NCBI GenBank assembly: GCA_050248495.1
Contig: JBFWSG010000003.1
Span: 124,001 to 188,000 of the forward strand
Origin: DASYDU01 sp050248495
Lineage (GTDB): Bacteria; Planctomycetota; Planctomycetia; Pirellulales; Lacipirellulaceae
DNA: 64,000 bases
Direction: 5' to 3'
The translations under genes and the position numbers were made by a program. The notes under the pieces are model-generated. The model made no database searches. It was not told the DNA's origin and was given only the letters and a program-made list of their open reading frames with translations. This document shows, piece by piece, positions 33,471 to 41,992 of the stretch (position 1 is the first letter of the stretch; each line of letters begins with the position of its first letter).

Positions 33471-34745
33471 TTGGCAAGTATTGCAAATTATTCTGATGGA
33501 CGGCGACGCATCCATTTTACGGATGGCGCTGGGAAGCGAAAAACGATCTCGATGGGCAAATTGCCGAAGCGACTCGTGGAACGTATGAAAGACGTCGTAG
33601 AAGAGCTCGTTGTTGCGCAAATTACGAAGCAGGCGATCGACCGCGAGACCGCCCAGTGGATCACGAAATTGAACGACCGACTCACTCGGAAGCTGGAAAA
33701 CGTTGGTTTAATTGAAAAGAGAGCGTCGTCCCACTTAGCCGACTTCATCAAGAACTACGTCGATGGTCGAACGGACATCAAGCCTCGAACGCGGCTCAAA
33801 TTCAGAGCAACATCCGACTATCTCATCGAGTTCTTTGGCGCAACACGCTTACTCGGCAATATTTCTCCCGGCGATGCGGATGACTGGCGGGTGTTCTTAG
33901 TTGGTAAGAAAATGGCGGAAAACACAATCCGCAAGCACACCCAGATTGCAAAGCAGTTCTTCGCTGCTGCGGTTCGCCGCAAGCTGATCGATTCCAATCC
34001 GTTTTCAGATTTGCGTTCGACGGTCCAGCCTAATCCCGATCGGTTCTATTTCGTGACTCGTATTGAAACCGACAAAATCCTCTCTGCATCTCCTAATGCA
34101 CAGTGGCGAGCGATCGTTGCGTTATGTCGTTTCGGTGGCCTGCGTTGTCCATCTGAGGTTCTTGCGCTTCGATGGCATGATGTGGACTTCGCCAACGGCA
34201 GAGTCACAATTAACTCATGTAAGACGGAGCATCACATCGGTGGAACGAAGCGGACGATCCCATTGTTCCCGGAACTGCGTCCACACTTAGAGGCGTTGTT
34301 TGACATCGTCAGACCAGGTATTGATTGCCCCCTCAGCACGCCGCTAATAACGCAATACCGCGATGCTGATCAGAATTTACGCACCGGGTTGAAACGAATT
34401 ATTAGGCGGGCTGGGCTAACACCTTGGGAGAAACTCTTTCAGAACCTCCGCAGCACGCGGCAGACGGAGCTGGCCGATCAGTTCCCCGCCCACGTCGTCT
34501 GCGCCTGGATTGGAAACTCCAAGCCGGTTGCGGCCAAGCATTACCTTCAAGTGACCGACGAGCACTTCAAAAAAGCGGCGCAAAAAACGGCGCAGTCAGC
34601 GCCTGACGGAAACGACTCCGATGGACTCGGCTCCGGCGACAATTCAAAATCGTCGGGAAAATCGACTGGTGACAAACGGGGTCAACTGTGTGCAACAGGC
34701 AAAATAGCGGAGGAGGGACTCGAACCCCCGACACGCGGATTATGA
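33471..34745 (+). CDS. Tyrosine recombinase (integrase) of the mobile element
   Basis: The 424-residue integrase starts at a TTG with AGGGAG eight bases upstream. It has an N-terminal SAM-like domain and a catalytic domain with Arg in FGGLRCPSEVLALRW, Arg in QNLRSTRQTEL and the nucleophilic Tyr in AAKHYLQVTDEHF. The usual His of the HxxR box is replaced by Gln-Asn, a trait seen in planctomycete integrases. The last residues (EEGLEPPTRGL) are coded on the strand opposite the tRNA-Met gene, so integration at this tRNA fixes the integrase C-terminus. Confidence 0.9.
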   Translation: MASIANYSDGRRRIHFTDGAGKRKTISMGKLPKRLVERMKDVVEELVVAQITKQAIDRETAQWITKLNDRLTRKLENVGLIEKRASSHLADFIKNYVDGRTDIKPRTRLKFRATSDYLIEFFGATRLLGNISPGDADDWRVFLVGKKMAENTIRKHTQIAKQFFAAAVRRKLIDSNPFSDLRSTVQPNPDRFYFVTRIETDKILSASPNAQWRAIVALCRFGGLRCPSEVLALRWHDVDFANGRVTINSCKTEHHIGGTKRTIPLFPELRPHLEALFDIVRPGIDCPLSTPLITQYRDADQNLRTGLKRIIRRAGLTPWEKLFQNLRSTRQTELADQFPAHVVCAWIGNSKPVAAKHYLQVTDEHFKKAAQKTAQSAPDGNDSDGLGSGDNSKSSGKSTGDKRGQLCATGKIAEEGLEPPTRGL

Positions 34746-34778
34746 TTCCGCTGCTCTAACCAACTGAGCTACTCCGCC
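34705..34778 (-). tRNA. tRNA-Met (CAT anticodon)
   Basis: The reverse strand folds as a 74-nt cloverleaf: acceptor stem GGCGGAG with CTCCGCT, D-arm with AGTTGGTTA, anticodon stem GCGGA/TCCGC with loop ATCATAA (anticodon CAT), and T-arm with TTCGAGT. A73 is followed by TTTTG, so CCA is not encoded. The body matches elongator tRNA-Met types, but tRNA-Ile2 with a modified CAT cannot be fully excluded. The 3' end faces the integrase, whose stop lies inside this gene. Confidence 0.93.
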
Positions 34779-35131
34779 GAAGCCCTAGATATTAAAGAGC
34801 TTGCCCCTCTTGGGCAAGGTCTGCGGCGGTGCGGCACGGAGAACCGCAAAGTAGCAGGCACACTCCGTGTGCCGTGGCTGGCTCGGGGAAATCGCAGCGT
34901 ATTGGTTGGGCAGCGTCGGCACACGGAGTGTGCCTGCTACGATCCCTTTCACCGGCCGCGGTCAAATCTCAGTCGCGCCGCATACCGCCAGCGAGCCGCA
35001 ACAATCTGTCGGCAATTCTGGGAATCTTTTAGCGGCCCGCCGCGTCTCAGGCCTGTCAGTCAATTTGCATTCCACGGTGTCCGCCACTTGCGGTCGCCGG
35101 GCGTTTCGCTTCTCGCGTTGGAGGAACAGAG
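34779..35131. other. Intergenic stretch between the tRNA and the DUF4139 gene
   Basis: This gap holds a 7-base hairpin, CTTGCCC-ctctt-GGGCAAG (34800-34818), just upstream of the minus-strand tRNA, and the REP-like inverted repeat pair described separately. The short frames here read RHTPCAV-like strings, which come from the repeat sequence and not from genes. No gene is seen. Confidence 0.6.
34851..34940. repeat. REP-like palindrome pair (two inverted 23-base arms)
   Basis: The arm at 34851-34873, beginning GTAGCAGGCACAC, is repeated as its exact reverse complement at 34918-34940, separated by 44 bases. This is a common dispersed palindromic motif of planctomycete genomes, normally read as CACGGAGTGTGCCTGCTAC. 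It may fold into a long hairpin in RNA. Its function (insulator, terminator or mobile repeat) is not known. Confidence 0.8.
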
Positions 35132-37045
35132 ATGATGCTTCGATTCAGTGCGTACTGCGTAGCTTTGGTGATGGCATATGCTGGCATTGCGAACGCCGCG
35201 GAGCCAGTGGAGATCGAAGGCCGCGTTTCGGCCGTTACGGTCTATCAGGGGCAAGCGCTCGTGACGCGCGACGTCGAGCTGCCGGAGGCGGAAGGGTTGC
35301 TCGAAGTGGTGATCACGAACCTGCCGGAAAATGTGTTGCCGGGCAGCTTGTTCGCCGAGCCGACCGATGGCGTGCAGATCCGCTCGGTTCGCTTCCGCGC
35401 CCGGCCGGTGGAAGCCGACGTGCGGAAGGAAGTCCGCGAGCTGGACGAGCAGATTCAAGCGCTCCAAGACAAACTCGCGGCGATCCAGGAGGAACGCAGC
35501 GTGCTGAATCAGCGGAAGTCGTATCTCGCCGAGCTCGAGAAATTCTCCGCCGTCACGTCGCAGCAGGAACTCAAAAGCGGAGTCCTCAACGCCGACACCC
35601 TCAAAACGCTGACCGAGTTCTTGTTCGGCGAGCGGGACGGGATCTCAAAACGCGAACTGGAGCTGTCGATCGAGGAGCGGGAGCAGGCGCAAGCGCGCGA
35701 ACTCCTCGTGCGCAAGCGCGAGACGATCGCTGCCGGATCGTCGCGCACCGTCCGCGAAGCCGTGGTGTTCATCAACGCGCCGCAGCGGGGTGCCGCCAAA
35801 ATGCGCTTGAGCTACCTGGTCGGGAATGCCAGCTGGAGCCCGTCGTACAATGTGCGGGCGACGGCGGCGCGCGACGAAGTGGCAATCGAATACAACGCTT
35901 CGATCCAGCAAATGAGCGGCGAGGACTGGCAGGACGTCGACATGACGCTTTCCACCGCGACACCGTCACTCGTGGCCTCCGCGCCAAAGATCGAGCCGCT
36001 GGCCATCAAGCTCGGCCAGCTGGAAGTGCCGAAGCAGGAAGCGGCTCCGATGTCCGCGGCGGCTAATTATGCGCAGGTGCGGCGAAGCTTGCAGGAGCTC
36101 GGCAGGCGGCGGGGCGAACAACTAGCGCAGCAAGTTGATACCGAAGGCGCGCCGGTCGACGACCCGTTCGGAGATTTACAGTACGGCGGCCAGGGCGCAG
36201 GCGCGGCGGCATTTGGCGGCGGCATGGGAGGTCGCGCCGGTCGCGGCGTCGGCAGCTGGGACCTGACCGCTGCCGAAACGAAGTCGGCGGACGAAGGCTT
36301 GAACCGCGCCGCCCGCGCTTTGCAGCTCCTCGACTTCAACAGCTCCCTGAGCGAGCTGCGGAGCAAGGATGCACGTGCGGACGAAACCACCGAAGGAGTC
36401 AGCGTCAGTTATCACCTCGCGAATCGCACCAGCCTGCCCAGCCGTTCCGATCGGCAGCTGATCCAGATCGCCAACGTGCCGCTCAAAGGCGACTTCTACC
36501 GGCTGGCGACGCCGGTGCTCACCAGCTTCGTCTACAACGAGGCCCGGCTCACCAATTCCAGCGAGCTGGTGTTCCTCGCCGGGCCGGTGGCGACGTTCCT
36601 CGGCGGCGAATTCGTCGGCCGCAGCAGTCTGCCGACCATCACCGCGGGCGAGAGCTTCACGGTGGGGCTCGGCATCGAGACCTCGCTCCGTGCGGAACGT
36701 GAGCTGGTCGACAAGCAAGAACGGATCCAGGGCGGCAACCGCGTGGTGGACTTCACCTACGAGTTGTCGGTCGAAAACTTCGGCGACGAAGCGACAAAAG
36801 TTCGCCTGCTCGACCGCCTCCCCACCACGGGCGACGACGACATCAAGGTCACCCTCGTGAAAAGCGACCAGGGGGTGAGCGAAGACTCCGCCTACCAGAT
36901 GGCCGACCGCAAGAACGGCATCCTCCGCTGGGACGTGGAAGTGCCGGCCCAGGCCGTGGGACCGAAGCGAAAGGTCATCCGCTACACAATGCAGATCGAA
37001 TACGACAAGCAACTCTCGATCGTCGGCATGCCAAATAAGGCGTAG
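35132..37045 (+). CDS. DUF4139 (mucoidy inhibitor A-like) protein, exported
   Basis: The 637-residue protein begins with a signal peptide ending near GIANAAEP. The N-terminal DUF4140 part has VTVYQGQALVTRDVEL, a coiled coil follows (about residues 90-200), and the C-terminal beta-rich DUF4139 part contains NASWSPSYNVRA and ends with TYELSVENFGDEA. A glycine-rich linker, GGQGAGAAAFGGGMGGRAG, lies at about residue 350. GGAGG precedes the ATG by seven bases. The function of the family is unknown. Its 3' end overlaps the convergent GH53 gene by 71 bases. Confidence 0.88.
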   Translation: MMLRFSAYCVALVMAYAGIANAAEPVEIEGRVSAVTVYQGQALVTRDVELPEAEGLLEVVITNLPENVLPGSLFAEPTDGVQIRSVRFRARPVEADVRKEVRELDEQIQALQDKLAAIQEERSVLNQRKSYLAELEKFSAVTSQQELKSGVLNADTLKTLTEFLFGERDGISKRELELSIEEREQAQARELLVRKRETIAAGSSRTVREAVVFINAPQRGAAKMRLSYLVGNASWSPSYNVRATAARDEVAIEYNASIQQMSGEDWQDVDMTLSTATPSLVASAPKIEPLAIKLGQLEVPKQEAAPMSAAANYAQVRRSLQELGRRRGEQLAQQVDTEGAPVDDPFGDLQYGGQGAGAAAFGGGMGGRAGRGVGSWDLTAAETKSADEGLNRAARALQLLDFNSSLSELRSKDARADETTEGVSVSYHLANRTSLPSRSDRQLIQIANVPLKGDFYRLATPVLTSFVYNEARLTNSSELVFLAGPVATFLGGEFVGRSSLPTITAGESFTVGLGIETSLRAERELVDKQERIQGGNRVVDFTYELSVENFGDEATKVRLLDRLPTTGDDDIKVTLVKSDQGVSEDSAYQMADRKNGILRWDVEVPAQAVGPKRKVIRYTMQIEYDKQLSIVGMPNKA

Positions 37046-38399
37046 ACCAGAACCACAAGAGCACAACGCCGAGGATCAGTGTTGTAGCGCTCGTGGGTTC
37101 GGGGACTTGGAAAGGCGCAGCACTTGCCGCTCCGCCGGCCGATCCAAAGTGGGCGATCCAGTCGGCGAAGTCGTCTTCGTCGTACTTCGCGCCGAGGCCG
37201 TCGCGCCAGATGGTGTAGTCGGCCGCGTCGACGAGGCCGTCCTGGTTGAAGTCGCCCGGCGTCGGCAGGAACTGCTCGTAGACGCTCGCCGCGGGAAGCA
37301 AGTTGCCGTTTTGATCGAACAGTCCATAGCGGCCGCCCTCCCAGACGCTGAGCCCGGGAGTCGGCCGCGCTTCGGCGTACCACCAGAACACTCCCCAACC
37401 CAAACCGTTCGGCACATTCTGGACCGCGTCGACGAGCGACTGCAAATACTGTTGTTGGCCCGTAGGCGTGACCGGAAATTCGAGATTCTGCTCGCTCGAC
37501 GTCGGATTGCGCGACGGAAAGCCAGTTTCGACGAGAACCACCGGCTTGCCATACTTGTTCGCGGTGTTGGTCAGGTTGGCGGCCACGTCGGCGACCTCGC
37601 CATCCCCCGTCGACGGCGTGTAGTGAAACTTGGGGTAGTAGCTGTAACCGATGACGTCAAAATCCAGGTTCCGCGCCATCAGCTTATCGAAATAGAACTG
37701 GGTCGTGCTCCACTGCGCGCCCTTGTCGTGGTGGATCATGATGAGCGGCTCCTGGCCTGGCCCGGCGCCGTCTTTGGCCCCATCGATGCCGGCCTCCAAG
37801 AGCGCGGCGAGCCGATCGAAGCCGGTGTTGTGGGAGCCTCCCGTCCACACGTAGCCGTTATTCGCAGCCGGACTCGGGCTGTTCCAGAGCATGCCGTTGG
37901 AAATTTCGTTGCCGATCTGCACCATCTCGGGCAGCACGCCTTCCGCTTTGAAGGCCTCGATCGAGGCCTTGGTGTAGTCGTACACCTGCTGCCTCAGTTG
38001 AGTCGCGTCGAGGTTGTTCCAGGCGGCCGGCTTGAATTGTTTGCCGGGGTCGGCCCAGGTATCGGAATAGTGAAAATCCAAGAGCAACTTGGCACCCGCG
38101 GCCTTTACGCGCTTCGCCAGATCGATCGTGTAAGCCAGATCCTGCACGACGAAATCGTCGTTCAAGCCGCTCGGATCGACGAACAGCCGCAACCGGAAAA
38201 AGTTCGTGCCGTGCGCGCGGAGGATGTCGATGGCGTTTCCCGCGACGCCCCCATCGCGATAGACGGCGCCGGCGTCTTCCAGCACGGGTAGCGACGAAAT
38301 GTCGGCGCCGGCCATGAACGGCGCTGCCACGAGCGCATGCGCACCGATCACCGCCTCGGCAACTGCGCAGAGCAACAACAGCCTGATCGCCCGTATCAT
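36975..38399 (-). CDS. GH53 endo-beta-1,4-galactanase with dockerin-like repeat and PEP-CTERM tail
   Basis: The 474-residue protein has a signal peptide and a GH53 catalytic barrel. The acid/base Glu is in QIGNEI (about 165) and the nucleophile Glu in VLVETGFP (about 291). It should cleave beta-1,4-galactan outside the cell. A planctomycete dockerin-like repeat follows (DFNQDGLVDAADYTIWRDG), then a PEP-CTERM sorting signal (VPEP, hydrophobic helix, CRRSR). The tail continues about 12 residues further than usual, overlapping the neighbouring gene. The ATG at 38399 is chosen over a TTG 12 bases upstream. It lies downstream of the FecR gene and may be co-transcribed with it. Confidence 0.85.
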   Translation of the reverse strand: MIRAIRLLLLCAVAEAVIGAHALVAAPFMAGADISSLPVLEDAGAVYRDGGVAGNAIDILRAHGTNFFRLRLFVDPSGLNDDFVVQDLAYTIDLAKRVKAAGAKLLLDFHYSDTWADPGKQFKPAAWNNLDATQLRQQVYDYTKASIEAFKAEGVLPEMVQIGNEISNGMLWNSPSPAANNGYVWTGGSHNTGFDRLAALLEAGIDGAKDGAGPGQEPLIMIHHDKGAQWSTTQFYFDKLMARNLDFDVIGYSYYPKFHYTPSTGDGEVADVAANLTNTANKYGKPVVLVETGFPSRNPTSSEQNLEFPVTPTGQQQYLQSLVDAVQNVPNGLGWGVFWWYAEARPTPGLSVWEGGRYGLFDQNGNLLPAASVYEQFLPTPGDFNQDGLVDAADYTIWRDGLGAKYDEDDFADWIAHFGSAGGAASAAPFQVPEPTSATTLILGVVLLWFWSTPYLACRRSRVACRIRSALCSG

Positions 38400-38450
38400 C
38401 GTCTGTTCCAACCAACGCCCGACGTACCTCGACGAATCGCCCCCGCGACG

Positions 38451-40184
38451 CTACTCGTCGAGCTCAATCGAATATTTCTCGGCCAGGTAGGCCGTCGTCT
38501 CTGCCAACTCTTGTGGCGAAAGCGCTTTGTTGTAGATCATCATCTCGCCGAGATCGCCGCCGAAATACAGGTCCATCCAGGCATGACGGCCGATGATCTT
38601 GCGAGAAGTGATGCCTTGCGGTGCAAAGGCGCGGGCCTCGCCGTATTTCTTGCCGTTGATCGTGAGATACGACTTGCCGCTTTCGTATTCATAATCATAC
38701 ACGAACGCCACGATGACCGGTGTGTTGGGCCCCACGGGAACCGCATCGACGCGGCCCGATTCGACGGTGGCGCTGCCGATGAAGCCGGCGAACACCTGCC
38801 CCGTCAGGAGCGACGGCTCGAACTCGCTTTCCAAGAGAGGCTCGCCGATTTGCAGCACGCCCGGCTTCGAGAGGTCGCTCAGATAGCGGCTCGGAGGCCC
38901 GTCGTAATTGATGATCTGGCCGCCCCACTTGCGATCCTTGCGAAACGACGCGTCGCCAAACTGGCAGACGAAGACGACAGTCTGGTCGTCGGTCGTCTCG
39001 AGCGGCGTCGTGAGTAGATAATCGCTCTCGCCGTCGAAACGAATGCCCGGCTTGCCGTGGATCGCGTCTGGCACCAAGAGGGGCCGGGCCTGTTCGTCGA
39101 CCTGGATCGCGTCCTCGCCGGAGCGGTTGTCGCCGTGCACGATGTCCTGCCAGGCGATCACGCGGTTGGCGGCATCGGTCGAGACTGCCACGTCGGCCGC
39201 CAGCCACAGCGCGAGCCCTTGGTCCGCGAAGTGTCCGGCCTGAACTTCCACCGCCTGGCGAATGGCGAGCAGATCGGCAAAGCGATCGTGGTTCATGTGG
39301 ATGTCGCTGGGCGACTTACCGGCGGCGCCAAATTCCATCGCCTTGTTCGCAGTGACGTGAATCACTTCATTGCGCTGGCCGGCCGTCTGCTTTTTCGGTT
39401 CGCTGCATAGAACTTCTCCCTCGAACACATGCAGCTCGGTCGGCCCGCCGGCCACCGCGTCGACGCCAAACGACGTGCCCAGGTCGACCATATCGACTTC
39501 GGGCGACAGGATAGCGAAGGAAAAGGCTCGCCGCGGCACGTTGGCCGTGATGCGTCCCGAGGCGAGATAACCCTCCATCGGCGAGTGAATCCAGAAGTCG
39601 CAGGGCCCTTCGAGCACGACCTCTGCGCCGCAGTCGAACGTCACCTTCGCCTTTCCCGAGGCAAGGCCGATCCGGTCTCCGACGCGGAGCAGCTGCCCGT
39701 GGCGCAGCTCGGGCGCTCCCTGCACCCATTGGGCATCGACAATCTGAGTCAACGTCGCGGTAATCGCGCCCTCGCCGTCGCCTAAGGGCTCGACCCGCTT
39801 CACGAGCGTCGGATCGATCGCAGCGGTCGGCAAAGCGCGATCAACGACGAACCAGGCAGCAAAACACAATAGCGCGCCGGCGAGTGCCGCCCAACTCAAA
39901 ACGCGGATCCCGCGCCGGCTGCCACGATGGCCCTTTTCGCGGCCTTCACGAAAGGCCTCTCGCGGCAACAGCGGCGAGTGAGAGAACTGGTCCATCAAGT
40001 CATGCAGCTTGCTTTCCGCCAGCAAGTCGGAAATTTGCCGATGGGTGAAGCACCAGGTGGCGATGTGTTCGGCTGACTCTGTGTCGACCGTGAGACGCTG
40101 CTCCAGTTCCGCGACGTCCGCTTCTGTGGCGGAGCCGTCGAGATAGCGACTCAGAATTCGATCGAGCTCGGCGTGCTTCGTCAT
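38451..40184 (-). CDS. FecR-domain and LamG-like protein, anti-sigma pair of the ECF sigma gene
   Basis: The 577-residue protein has a cytoplasmic anti-sigma-like N-terminus (about 1-95), a transmembrane helix (about 98-115), a FecR domain with GLASGKAKVTFDCGAEVVLEGP, and a C-terminal LamG/concanavalin-like lectin domain from about 320. It starts 11 bases after the ECF sigma gene, so it is in the same operon and probably controls that sigma factor. The extracellular lectin domain could sense a carbohydrate ligand, consistent with the GH53 gene that follows. Confidence 0.85.
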   Translation of the reverse strand: MTKHAELDRILSRYLDGSATEADVAELEQRLTVDTESAEHIATWCFTHRQISDLLAESKLHDLMDQFSHSPLLPREAFREGREKGHRGSRRGIRVLSWAALAGALLCFAAWFVVDRALPTAAIDPTLVKRVEPLGDGEGAITATLTQIVDAQWVQGAPELRHGQLLRVGDRIGLASGKAKVTFDCGAEVVLEGPCDFWIHSPMEGYLASGRITANVPRRAFSFAILSPEVDMVDLGTSFGVDAVAGGPTELHVFEGEVLCSEPKKQTAGQRNEVIHVTANKAMEFGAAGKSPSDIHMNHDRFADLLAIRQAVEVQAGHFADQGLALWLAADVAVSTDAANRVIAWQDIVHGDNRSGEDAIQVDEQARPLLVPDAIHGKPGIRFDGESDYLLTTPLETTDDQTVVFVCQFGDASFRKDRKWGGQIINYDGPPSRYLSDLSKPGVLQIGEPLLESEFEPSLLTGQVFAGFIGSATVESGRVDAVPVGPNTPVIVAFVYDYEYESGKSYLTINGKKYGEARAFAPQGITSRKIIGRHAWMDLYFGGDLGEMMIYNKALSPQELAETTAYLAEKYSIELDE

Positions 40185-40195
40185 GGTCTGGCCCC

Positions 40196-40753
40196 CTAAC
40201 CCCGCAATCGGCTCATTTGTTTGTCGATGCAGCCGTGCAGCGCGCTGCGGATGCGGTGCAACATGACGGATACTCCGTCGCTCGACATTCCCAATTTCCT
40301 GGCAATCTCGCCAACTTTTACGTTCTCGCCGTACCGCATTTCAAGCACCCGCCGCCGTCGCCCCTCGATCCGCTCGAGGCACGTTCGTAGCGCAATTCGG
40401 CGATCTTCGGCCTCGAACTCGACGCGCTCCAGCGCCGTGCCCAGCTGCGTCAGCGCCGCTTCGCTCAGCACCAGCCGGTCGCGCGATCGCGCTCGATAAT
40501 ATTTCAACAAACGGTTCCGCGCGATTCCCAGTGCCCACGACGTGAACGACCGCCCGCGGTCATACTCGTCGAACTTCTCGGCGACCACCTGGGCAACTTC
40601 CTGGACCAGGTCTTCAGCGTGGTGAGCGTCGAGCACGTTGGCAGTCAGGAAGGCCGAAATGGCCGGCTGCGACTGGATCCAGAGCCGCGCCAATTCGCGC
40701 ATCGACGACACGGGTTTCTTGTCGTCGCCGAGCTCCGGTTCAGGTGCTGCCAT
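40196..40753 (-). CDS. ECF RNA polymerase sigma factor
   Basis: The 185-residue protein has sigma-70 region 2 (HAEDLVQEVAQVV, FTSWALGIARNRL) and a region 4 HTH (VKVGEIARKLGMSSDGVSVML). It resembles the ECF group found beside FecR-LamG genes in planctomycetes. The start at 40753 is chosen because the region 2 domain begins just after it, but no strong ribosome-binding site is seen. A TTG at 40819 is possible. It would direct transcription of its own operon, including the FecR protein and GH53 enzyme. Confidence 0.83.
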   Translation of the reverse strand: MAAPEPELGDDKKPVSSMRELARLWIQSQPAISAFLTANVLDAHHAEDLVQEVAQVVAEKFDEYDRGRSFTSWALGIARNRLLKYYRARSRDRLVLSEAALTQLGTALERVEFEAEDRRIALRTCLERIEGRRRRVLEMRYGENVKVGEIARKLGMSSDGVSVMLHRIRSALHGCIDKQMSRLRG

Positions 40754-41143
40754 CGAGGAATTCCGCCGCGATTCGCGCGGTCGGCACTCCCGACGGGCGC
40801 GAAGCCGCTTATTTCCCAATATACGGTTTCCCCACGGGGCCCGAATGCTTACACAGATTCGTCCGCGATTGCCCGACGCCGCTGGATCGTCACAATCAGC
40901 GGGCAGGCGTCCTGACCCCGCGCGACGGATTTTACGGTTAAGATTTGCTCTCTCATGGGAAACTATTTCCAGTGGCGATCCGGCTGGTTTCCGGGCGCTC
41001 GGCCGGCGCCTTGGCGTCTGCCGCCAGGTGGTTAAGTCCTTATCTCATGATCCTTTCTCGCAGGCGGGCTTGTGAAAAAAGTCTGGCGACGGCCGCGCGC
41101 GTGCGGCCTCTGCGGGGAATCTGCACCCGGGAGTAGACGACTA
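40754..41143. other. Divergent intergenic region between the sigma operon and the PEP-CTERM genes
   Basis: The gap between divergent genes is about 390 bases and is expected to carry promoters for both. The sequence just after the sigma start is GC-rich. No convincing -35/-10 pair or operator could be read by eye. No gene is seen. Confidence 0.5.
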
Positions 41144-41899
41144 ATGACGAAGAGTCCAGCTTTTTGCTCCAACAGATGGGCCGTTATGGCGATGTTGGCA
41201 GTGGCCGTGGTTGGCATCTCGACCATGCCGGCCACGGCGTACACGGTCTCTTATCTCGATGGCGGAACGTGGAACACCGTCTTCACGCAAGGCTTCAATA
41301 CGAAGCTCGGCGCGACGCCTGACCCGGGAGTTCCCGACGGCACGCCCGTCGCCCTCTCCAAGTTCGAGTTTTTCAAATCCGGAACGGCGGATTCCGCGTC
41401 CAATATCCGCCTGGCGATTTTGAACAACATATTCACTGACATGTCGGGGGGCCTGACGACGAGCAACTCGGCGTTTGTCGGTCTGTCGAGCAATACAATC
41501 GCCAGCACGGCCGGTATTGCCACGGGAGACCCGGTGGCCTTTGATTTTGCCAACCTCGCGCTAAGTGCCGGTGGCAACTACGCGGCGGTGTTCGTAAACG
41601 TCGGGCCGGACATGGGCGGTACGTCGACCTTGACGCCCGTCCGCGTCTCGGCGCTCACGGCAAACTACGTCGACGTGGGCGGCGGCGTCTTCCAGCCCGC
41701 CACGAACTACGGCGGCAACGACAATTTCCTTTTGGCTACCAGCAACTTCATCAATAATGGATTCTTCAACACGTTCAGCTTCGCCGGCGACGCCAACTTC
41801 CGGGCCACACTCCGTGTCGTGCCGGAGCCGGGCACGCTCGTGATTGGGCTGGCGGTGTGTGTCGGGGCAGGGGCCGTTGTGCGGCGCCGCGCCGGCTGA
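41144..41899 (+). CDS. Secreted PEP-CTERM protein, paralogue of the next gene
   Basis: The 251-residue protein starts at 41144 (GGGAG about ten bases upstream) with a signal peptide ending after PATAYT. The body has SYLDGGTWNTVFTQGF and FEFFKSG, which recur in the following gene. It ends with VPEPG, a helix and RRRAG, the PEP-CTERM sorting signal. No enzyme motif is seen. It may be a surface or extracellular adhesive or substrate-binding protein. No dockerin-like repeat is present in this copy. Confidence 0.75.
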   Translation: MTKSPAFCSNRWAVMAMLAVAVVGISTMPATAYTVSYLDGGTWNTVFTQGFNTKLGATPDPGVPDGTPVALSKFEFFKSGTADSASNIRLAILNNIFTDMSGGLTTSNSAFVGLSSNTIASTAGIATGDPVAFDFANLALSAGGNYAAVFVNVGPDMGGTSTLTPVRVSALTANYVDVGGGVFQPATNYGGNDNFLLATSNFINNGFFNTFSFAGDANFRATLRVVPEPGTLVIGLAVCVGAGAVVRRRAG

Positions 41900-41909
41900 G
41901 CGGGCTAGG

Positions 41910-41977
41910 TCGCTGTACGGCAACGGTCGCAGTGCGGGAACAGTCGCAATACGGCAACAGTCGCAATACGGCAACAC
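41910..41977. repeat. Tandem repeat, four copies of a 17-base unit
   Basis: Four direct copies of about tcgcaatacggcaacag lie at 41910, 41927, 41944 and 41961. The last two differ only at the final base and the first two diverge more. It lies between the two paralogous PEP-CTERM genes, just before the ribosome-binding site of the second. It may be a slipped-strand variable site or a regulatory repeat. Confidence 0.75.
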
Positions 41978-41992
41978 GTGAGGAGTCAGGCG

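Larger units (their letters stand above)
23130..34745. mobile_element. Integrative element in tRNA-Met (minimum extent; left end unknown)
   Basis: A serine recombinase, DUF932 protein, two sigma/HTH-like proteins, PrimPol-SF3 replicase, excisionase-like protein and tRNA-adjacent integrase form a coherent replication-and-integration set. There are also many unsupported gaps and a visible drop in GC. The right boundary is the tRNA-Met gene. The left boundary should be a direct repeat of the tRNA 3' end, but I did not find one between 21.4 and 33 kb. It may be degenerate, or lie further left than assumed. No conjugation genes are seen, so movement would depend on integration and excision, possibly with helper functions. 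Confidence 0.6.

Noticed and set aside
34801..34818. Hairpin next to the tRNA as a terminator
   Set aside because: The stem is short and no long T-tract follows on either strand; it was not called as a terminator.
34867..36066. Plus-strand frame of 399 codons rich in Arg and Ala
   Set aside because: It overlaps the DUF4139 gene in another frame and begins in the palindromic repeat; no domain is seen.
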